DNA of 64,000 bases from the NCBI RefSeq assembly GCF_035046485.1, contig NC_085137.1, positions 8,595,977-8,659,976 of the forward strand. The letters run 5' to 3'. The notes below the pieces were generated by a model. It was not told the origin of the DNA and ran no database searches. It saw nothing but the letters and a program-made list of their open reading frames with translations. Made by a program: the position numbers and the translations under genes. Positions 57,508-64,000 of the stretch are shown here, in pieces. The stretch comes from Aedes albopictus (lineage: Eukaryota; Arthropoda; Insecta; Diptera; Culicidae). The first letter of the stretch is position 1. Each line of letters begins with the position of its first letter.

Positions 57508-57694
57508 CATAGGTTCCCAAACTTTCGTGGTGCGCGACCACCTTTTACCAGCAGACGAACTTTTCGCGACCCACCATGGAAATCCCCTCATTTGTTGTCT
57601 GGTACAGTAAAATATTCGACTGTCCCTCGCGACCTCCTGAATGAAGGCCGGCGGCCCCCCTGGGGGGTCGCGACCCACAGTTTGGGGAACCATG
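57508..57694. mobile_element. 187-bp hAT-like MITE
   Basis: Imperfect 8-bp target duplication TCCTAGAG / TCCTAGAA. Ends CATAGGTTCCCAAACTTTCG and CACAGTTTGGGGAACCATG, and GCGCGACC / GGTCGCGACC inside, as in widespread hAT MITEs. Confidence 0.75.
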
Positions 57695-57704
57695 TCCTAG
57701 AAGA

Positions 57705-59325
57705 ATGTACTGCTGGAGAAATCAATGAAGCCTCGACAGAAATTTTGTAGGAATCGGCAAAGGAATTCCTAGAAACATCCCAGAAAAAAAAGAAGGAGTC
57801 CCGGAGGTATTCCTGATCAAAACGATGCACGGAGCAATCCCCAAATAAATGATTTGGGGAATCCTGGAGGAATACTCAAGGAAATTCCTGAAGTAATCAT
57901 CGGAGGAATTCCTGAAGTAATCCCCAAAGGAATTGCTGGAGGAGACATCAAAGGAACTTCTGTAGGACTCCCTGGAGGACTTCCTGGAAGAATCTCTGAA
58001 GGAATTTCTTGAGGAATCTCTGGAAGAGTTCCTAGAGGAATTCTTGTAGGAGTTCTCTTAGGCATTCCCTGGGGAATTTGAAATCACAGAAGGGATAGCT
58101 GCTATATAAATTCTACAAGAAATTAGATCTGAACTAATGAAAAAAAATCCTGAAGCTGCTACGCAAGGACCTCTTGAAGGACCTATCCCGGAGTTTCAAA
58201 AAGAATTTTGAAGTAACTTCAGGCATGAACATCCGGAAAACTAATACAAGACCCACGGGGGCCTCAGCATGATCGGAAGCTTCTGGAGATTGTGGAGGAA
58301 TTCCAGAAATAATTCTGGGAGAAAATTGTTGCACCACATGGCCTCTATAACCACAGCTGAGAAGGTGTGCGTATTCAGAATGATTATTCTGAGGGTGGTC
58401 ATTGGTAGAGGAAGATCTCAGTTAATAATTATGGAGAAATCTCTGGAGAACACCTGGTTACCCGAATAAATTTCTGAGAGTATCCCTAATGAAATTCTTG
58501 AGAGCGCTCTAGAGGAATCTTCAAAAGAATCCCTGAAGGAATCTCCGAAAAATTGCTAGAAGAATTCTTTTAAAAATTGCTCATAAAACACTGAGCTGAA
58601 AAGTACTCTTTGTTCCAGTTAGAACTTCACGTCATGAAGAAGAGAAATCAGAAGAAGAAGTTGTGCTCGCTGTCATTGGATGAGTTCTCGAAGGAATTGC
58701 TAGAGAACCTCCAAAGTAATACCTGAGGAAACTCCACATATATTCTTGGAGGGATTCTCAAAAGAGCTCTCGAAGGATTCCTGAATATTTATTTTTTGTG
58801 GAATCCCCGAAGGAATTCCTGGAGGAATCATCGAAAAAAATCCTGGGGAAATCCACCAAGGAACTCCTGCAGGAATTCCAAAAGACATTTCTGCAGAAAT
58901 ACTCAAAGGAATTCCTGTAGAAATCACCAAAAGAACTGTTGGAGAAATCCCTACAGAAAAGAGGAAGAAACTCGTAGAAAAATCACCGTAGGCATTTCTG
59001 GAGAAATCTGCTCGAAAAAAAACCCTGAGGAAATCATCGAAGCAATTCCTATAGTGGCGTTCCCGTAAAAATCCCCGGAAGATTCTCCGAGAGTATCCCC
59101 TAAGAAATTCTCGATAGAATTGCTAGAGGAATCTCCGAAGAAATTGCTAGAAAAAATCTTAAAAAAAAAACTTGGAGTAATCTGCGAAGAAATTTCTGCA
59201 AGTTTCAACGACAGAATTCACGAAGGAATTCTTATAGAAATTCCAGGATACTCTAGAGTTGCCGAAGGAAGCTCTGTAGGAATCTTCGAATGTATTTCTT
59301 GGCAAATCTCTAAAGAAGTACAGTG
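57705..59325. repeat. 12-bp-period repeat block (GG/GA-spacer orientation)
   Basis: Best preserved block. Around 58000-58060 the units fall into a clean 12-bp register (GAAGGAATTTCT TGAGGAATCTCT GGAAGAGTTCCT AGAGGAATTCTT). The minus strand reads with a four-residue period (IPLG, IPQE, IPSE). Decayed Feilai-like SINE pieces occur at 58330-58470 and 58575-58645. Confidence 0.75.
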
Positions 59326-59327
59326 AT

Positions 59328-59408
59328 ATACTGCCGTTCTACGCCGAATTGTCCCATATCATATGGGAATACCATATAACATGGGACAAGTATGCGTATA
59401 ACGGCATA
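59328..59408. mobile_element. small palindromic MITE
   Basis: CTGCCGTTCTACGCCGAATT and TATGCGTATAACGGCATA with TGTCCCAT / ATGGGACA inside form an almost complete palindrome. Confidence 0.55.
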
Positions 59409-59434
59409 AAATATGTTTTCCTGGAGGGGCAATC

Positions 59435-59610
59435 ATCCGAAAAAAAAATCCCTGAAGAAATCCCCCAAATTTCAAAGGAATTTCTTGCTAAATCCTCGGA
59501 AATATTCCCAAAGTAGCCCCCGAAGCAAAACCGAATGGAATTCTGGAAGGAATTCCTGGAGGCATTTCCAAAAATAGTCATAAGGCTTACTTTTTTATAG
59601 GTATCCCTGA
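59435..59610. repeat. 12-bp-period repeat block (GG/GA-spacer orientation)
   Basis: Short continuation of the repeat. Confidence 0.5.
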
Positions 59611-59945
59611 ACAACAAGACGGATCCTAGAATGAAAGTTTTAATAACTCTTTAGTTAAAAAATGGCTCAAAACTACACCATACATTCGTTTAACCAAAGC
59701 CAAAGCCAAATTTTCAAAAAAGTGTCAGGAAAGTCATATGAAATTTTTATGATAAAACTTTTTCATCTGATACAGTTTTATAAAAAGGTGCTACATCACA
59801 CTTACATTCACACTGAAAGGAAAACGAGGGTAAAATCCTTCAAATGTAATTCCGTTCCCAACATGATTGATGATCCGAAATTTATTTGTAGTGCGCTGAA
59901 ATCAACGCACTGCAAGTAAAACTCAGATTAAAATCAAGGATAATA

Positions 59946-60513
59946 GGGCAAACAGGCATAATATGCCCCCCTTAGCAGAAATGGCAATATATCTGAAACT
60001 GGCGCCTTATTCCATCTATTGTTCACTGCAAATCATTGTTACTAAAGTTAGTGAAGTGTTGCATGCGTACTTTGCCTTTGGAGAGGTGGCTATGGAAGCT
60101 TTTAAACGTTTTTCGAAAACGTTCCGAAATTTGCCTTTTCAAAACAAACGGGGCAATACGCCCCTTCTAAAGAAAAACGTCCAGCCCCGTCATAAAACTG
60201 TCCCAGGGGATAATTCCACCACATGCTTATCCTAGGAGGGTCTTTCAACAAGTGTTTAACTGCATAAAAGTTGCAAAGTAACACGAGCGAACAGAACTAG
60301 CTTCGTTTACAATAAAGCCTGCTCACAAGAGATTTCAGACTTTTTGATATTTTTATTGCTTTTCTGTACCAATCCACTAACGGACCAGCTTGATGGCAAT
60401 AATTCTTCAATATTTGAGATTTCTAATCGATCACGCATGCGAAAAGCGCTTAAATCGCTTGAAAGTTAAGAGGGGCGTTTTGCCCCGGTGGGGCGCATTA
60501 TACCCTTTTACCC
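59946..60513. mobile_element. 568-bp TA-flanked MITE with GGGCAAACAGGCATAATATG ends
   Basis: TA at 59944 and 60514. Right end from outside reads GGGTAAAAGGGTATAATGCG; both continue into CCCC runs (TGCCCCCC / CGCCCCAC). Internal GGGGCAATACGCCCC. No transposase. Confidence 0.75.
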
Positions 60514-60519
60514 TACCGT

Positions 60520-61063
60520 TTGATTCCTAAGAAAATGGAGTATAATACGTGATTGGCGTCTGTGGCCATAAATGTTTTACAGAAATCAAACCCATTTGAT
60601 AGTCAGTATTTCGCCTCTATCCAGTATTCGGCGCGTTACTCAGAAATGCGAACACAAAATAGAAGCAGCATTGACGAGGTTTACTCTATTGTATTTAACT
60701 AACCTGAGGATCCAGTTGAGATAAGGTAGAAATCATGCTTGTTTCCATTGGTTAATCCTACGCGAAAGAAACAGAAACAGTCAGTAGGATTTATGTTATA
60801 TTTCTTAGATTTCGAGCAAAGATATTAGAAAATGTTATTTCTGGTTTCCTCGGCTATTAACCCTTCAGTGTATTGATTTGGGATTTTTATGCCAATTTTG
60901 TGCTAGTGTCAATAATACAAATCATTTCCAATCAAATCAGTTTCCCTAAGCCTCAACGCTATAGTTGTGAGTGCAGATCACATATCCTCTGAGACCCGGA
61001 ATCCAATCTATCCCCCTCAAAAAAGACGAGAAAACAAAACAAAAAAAATACCATCACACTCAC
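60520..61063. other. intron sequence downstream of dac exon a
   Basis: AT-rich, nothing recognised. Confidence 0.4.
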
Positions 61064-61224
61064 CGTTCAGATGTCCGTTCTCGTAGACGAACTCGCCGTT
61101 GTCCAGCCGGTGCTTTTTGATCTGCGAGGCGGCGGCGGCGGCGGCCGCGGCGTGGTGCGACATGTGCGACGCCGGCATCGAAAGTCCCACGGGGCCTCGT
61201 TTCGGTGGTCTGCCAGGCCTAGAG
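61064..61224 (-). CDS. dac: dachshund coding exon a (first in window, internal exon)
   Basis: Internal exon of the transcription cofactor Dachshund. Read on the minus strand it starts after the acceptor ...tatcgcacag and ends at the donor gtgagt. It encodes 53 complete residues (called 1-53 here) plus one shared codon at each end. Visible are the motif GRPPKRGPVGL (residues 4-14), a His/Met stretch, an eight-alanine run (about 25-32) and QIKKHRLDNGEFVYENGHLN. In known Dac proteins GRPPKR-type sequence directly follows the DACHbox-N (Ski/Sno-like DNA-binding domain), so that domain should be encoded upstream, beyond 64000. The alanine codons are nearly all GCC, so the run may vary in length between alleles. 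The next intron is 16.4 kb. Identity is firm; it is a partial gene because the 5' exons are outside the window. Confidence 0.93.
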
Positions 61225-61800
61225 CTGTGCGATAGCAGAGAGTTACTGGTGTTAAGACAGGGTAATCGGTTAGTACAAGCTAGGCGCGTGGGGGTTTTTA
61301 GTTTTGGGGTGTAATATTAGAAATGCAGCGCGGGATGAAAGGATGAAAATTTCTCTCCTCCTCTCGCTCACTCGCTTCCACCACTGTCCACGAAAGTAAG
61401 CAAGCGTAATGATTTCCAACTCATTGATTTTGGCGTTTGCATTGTGATCGGCCCTTTTCGGGGCGTGCGATAATTATAACCCGTCACGAATCGAACGAAG
61501 ACCCCAACACAAAGACGGAGAGATGTCAGCTCAATCAGCATCGAGCGGTGTGAAATGGGGACGGCCGATCGGTCGGTCAGTCGGCGAATGTTTGACGAGA
61601 GCCGTGGTCCATTGTTTGGACAGTTTTTGATAGGCTTTCTCCGAGGTGGATCGGTTTTGACCTCCGGGCGAGTTCCTAGGAACTGGATAGATGTTGCGTG
61701 CCGTATTTGGGTATGTCAAAATTGCGCAGATCAATTCCACTATTTCTATGCTTGTTATAATAGAATTTGCAGATGTTTGGATGTAAATAGCTAAGGTGAA
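61225..61800. other. intron sequence upstream of dac exon a
   Basis: Unique, moderately GC-rich sequence beside the exon, no element recognised. The two open frames at 61531-61881 are on opposite strands and look like chance. Confidence 0.4.
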
Positions 61801-61804
61801 AAAA

Positions 61805-62362
61805 AAACGAGGAAAATTACCAAGAGGTATCTTTGGAAGAATTCCTGGTAGAATATCAGAAAAAAAAGCATTTGGAAGCACACCCGTAGAAATTTCTGAC
61901 GTAATCCCTGTAAAAATACCTCTTGTTTTCGTGAATTTTCAATAGATATCCAGGACAATTTTTTGAAGAAACTCCTGAAGAAGTTCTTGAAGAAATATCT
62001 GTATGAATTTTAGAAGGAATCCCTGGAAGGAACCAATGGAGAAATTTTCCAAAGAACCATTGAATATTTTTCTGAAAGATACCAAGGCGAAAGTTCGAAG
62101 GGAATTTTATAGAAATTTTCTGAAGGATTAATTGGAGAAATATCTGAAGAAATTCATGCAAAACATTGTACAGGAATGCTTGATAAAATTCTGAGGAAAA
62201 TTTTTGAAAGGATCACTGGAAGAATTTCTAAAGGAATCCCTATAAGATTTTATGAATGAAATTTTGCACGTGTTTTTTTATAAATCTTCTAGAATGAATA
62301 CCTAGAAGAATTTCTTAGATAACATTTAGAATAATTTCTTAAGATAAATATTTTTGAAATAT
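61805..62362. repeat. 12-bp-period repeat block (GG/GA-spacer orientation)
   Basis: Degenerate. It is split by the insertion at 62380 and continues at 62820-63580. Confidence 0.55.
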
Positions 62363-62379
62363 TTGGTAAAGTCGCTGAT

Positions 62380-62802
62380 TATTGTTATTATTGTTATTGT
62401 TTATTTTAACTTGAAATTTTGAAAGAGGGAAAAACCCCTTTGAGTGATTTCCGCATTTCAAAAACGAAATCTTTCTCAAAAAGGCACAAAACCTCTTTAT
62501 CTTTTCAAATAACATTATAAAAATAACTTAAAACTAAAGGCTCACACGTCAGTGAAGCATAACAGAGCCGCTATCTTGAAAGAGGACATCACGCCAAATC
62601 GTAAAACGAGTCTCCGGAAATCCAGAAATCCTAATGGGGAGGGGGAGGGGTCAGAGGGTCATCAGAAACGAATCTTCAAGGCTGAATATAAAGAATACCA
62701 AACAAAGGGGAACAGTATCAAACAAAATAGGCAATCTCATTTAGAAATTTAAACAAAAGTTTCAATATATGTTCATTTTTTAAGCCCAAAATATCCCGTA
62801 TT
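62380..62802 (-). mobile_element. 5'-truncated LINE 3' UTR insertion
   Basis: 14-bp target duplication GTAAAGTCGCTGAT at 62366-62379 and 62803-62816. Minus strand ends in an AATAAC-type tail (TTATTATTGTTATTG on the plus strand), the mark of non-LTR retrotransposition. No coding part remains, so the family cannot be named. Confidence 0.7.
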
Positions 62803-62819
62803 GTAAAGTCGCTGATATT

Positions 62820-63580
62820 GATGAATAAATTCCACATTTCTAATTTTCTAAAGAAATCCGTGGAGGAATTTGTGAAGAAATTCAAGGATAGTTTTTAAGA
62901 AGAATCCTTGGAAAGACATTTTGGAAAAAAAATCAATAAGAACTTCAGAAGAAATTCACGAAGGTATTTCCTAAGCCGTACATGAAAGATTTTCTAAATG
63001 CATTCATAGAGCAATTTCAGAAGGAATCCACAGCAGGCTTTTTAATAGAAATCCTGGAACAATCTGGAGGAAAGTAAGCAGTAATTCTTAGAAGAGCTTC
63101 TGAGAAAAAATCCCGCAGGTGTTTCTAAAAGGAATTTCTGATGGTTCTAAGGGTTCTGGGAAAACCACTGGGAAATAAACGGAAATATTTTATGATAGGT
63201 TTTAATATTGTATGAGTAATTTCTGCAAGAATTTATTGAAAATTTTCTGAAAAAGTTACTGGAGGAATTTTGAGGAAACTGTGCAAGGAATCTAAGGAAG
63301 ATTTTCTAAAAAAATCCTTGAAGAAATGACTGGTAGAATCTCTACAGAAACTTTTGAAGGAATCCCTTGAGGAATTTCTAAAGAAATCTCTATAAGATTT
63401 TCTGAAGGGAATTTTGCACGAGTTTTCACCTAGAATAGTTTCTGGGAGAATTTTTTAAAGAAGAAATTTTTGAAATATTTTCTAAAATTTTCCAAATCTG
63501 AATTTTTGATGTTCTAAGGAAATCCATGAAAGTTTATCATGCAAAATCCCCGGAGGAATTTCTGAATAAATACATCACGC
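62820..63580. repeat. 12-bp-period repeat block (GG/GA-spacer orientation)
   Basis: Continuation after the LINE insertion. Confidence 0.55.
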
Positions 63581-64000
63581 AAAAAATCCATGGTAAAATC
63601 AAAAATATTTGAGGTGAATTCAAACAAATTGTCAATTTAATCAGGCCACAAAAATAAAACTATTTGAAACAGATCAAATGTCAGATTGGAAGCAATTGCA
63701 TGAAACAAACATGCATTTTTATTCATTTCTGACAGGTAATATTAGAAATGAATAATGACATTTTGGTTTTGTGTGGCAGGTCGGCCCTACAGAAATCTTT
63801 GTTTTCCCATTAAATTCAATAATTCTTTCCCTTTGCTGGGAAATCTCACCTCACTCGTAGAACTTTCATGTAGATCGCATTCTCTCCCGAAAACAACGAA
63901 ATTTCATCGAAACTTTTGGGTAAATTTGACTTTTTGTGAGAAGAAACCTTCGATCCTGCAACTGGAACTCGTGATTTTTGTTTTTGTTCTCAGTGGTGAA
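63581..64000. other. unassigned intron sequence at the window edge
   Basis: AT-rich; no exon found, so upstream dac exons are further right. Confidence 0.4.

Overview
This is nuclear DNA from a culicine mosquito, most likely Aedes. The reasons are one conserved insect developmental gene with very long introns, tRNA-headed SINEs resembling the Feilai type of Aedes aegypti, RTE-like, BEL/Pao and Jockey-like retroelement remains, and many short inverted-repeat elements (MITEs). The assignment rests on sequence character and was not checked by a search.

The only host gene I can support is dachshund (dac), read on the minus strand. Nine coding exons lie between 61224 and 4517: 61064-61224, 44493-44703, 44298-44407, 44003-44197, 43075-43338, 25497-25580, 24848-24994, 24381-24761 and the last at 4517-4647. 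Splice sites and reading phase agree across all eight joins and give a continuous 560-residue C-terminal part of the protein ending in a normal stop. The N-terminal Ski/Sno-like DACHbox-N must lie beyond base 64000. The part present holds a GRPPKRGPVGL motif, an alanine run, linker regions, the DACHbox-C helical region (exons e-g), a charged Arg/Glu/Asp segment (exon h) and the conserved C-terminus. Dac is a nuclear transcription cofactor of the eye/limb retinal-determination network (Eya/So partners).

Three introns are huge (16.4, 17.5 and 19.7 kb) and hold the rest of the window: (1) about 14 kb of a degenerate 12-bp-period quasi-palindromic repeat built on AGGAATTCCT, in blocks of two orientations; this explains most of the long meaningless ORFs; (2) an approximately 150-bp satellite array at 35.3-41.2 kb, inside which whole elements are nested; (3) an approximately 135-bp satellite inside a TA-flanked inverted-repeat element at 48.0-49.6 kb; (4) an approximately 300-bp tandem repeat at 41.6-42.5 kb; (5) more than twenty MITE-like elements, many with target duplications that can be read directly (8-bp hAT type, TA type, TTAA type); (6) SINEs of several families; (7) a BEL/Pao remnant interrupted by an RTE-like reverse transcriptase (55.4-57.0 kb), plus two further fragments of that RTE family and a Jockey-like LINE 3' end.

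No true tRNA, rRNA, CRISPR or second protein-coding host gene is supported. The most unusual structures are MITE-like elements that carry a tRNA-like module in their middle or in both arms, a 4.5-kb composite insertion with a tRNA-like head, satellite body and terminal hairpins, and the 12-bp repeat itself.
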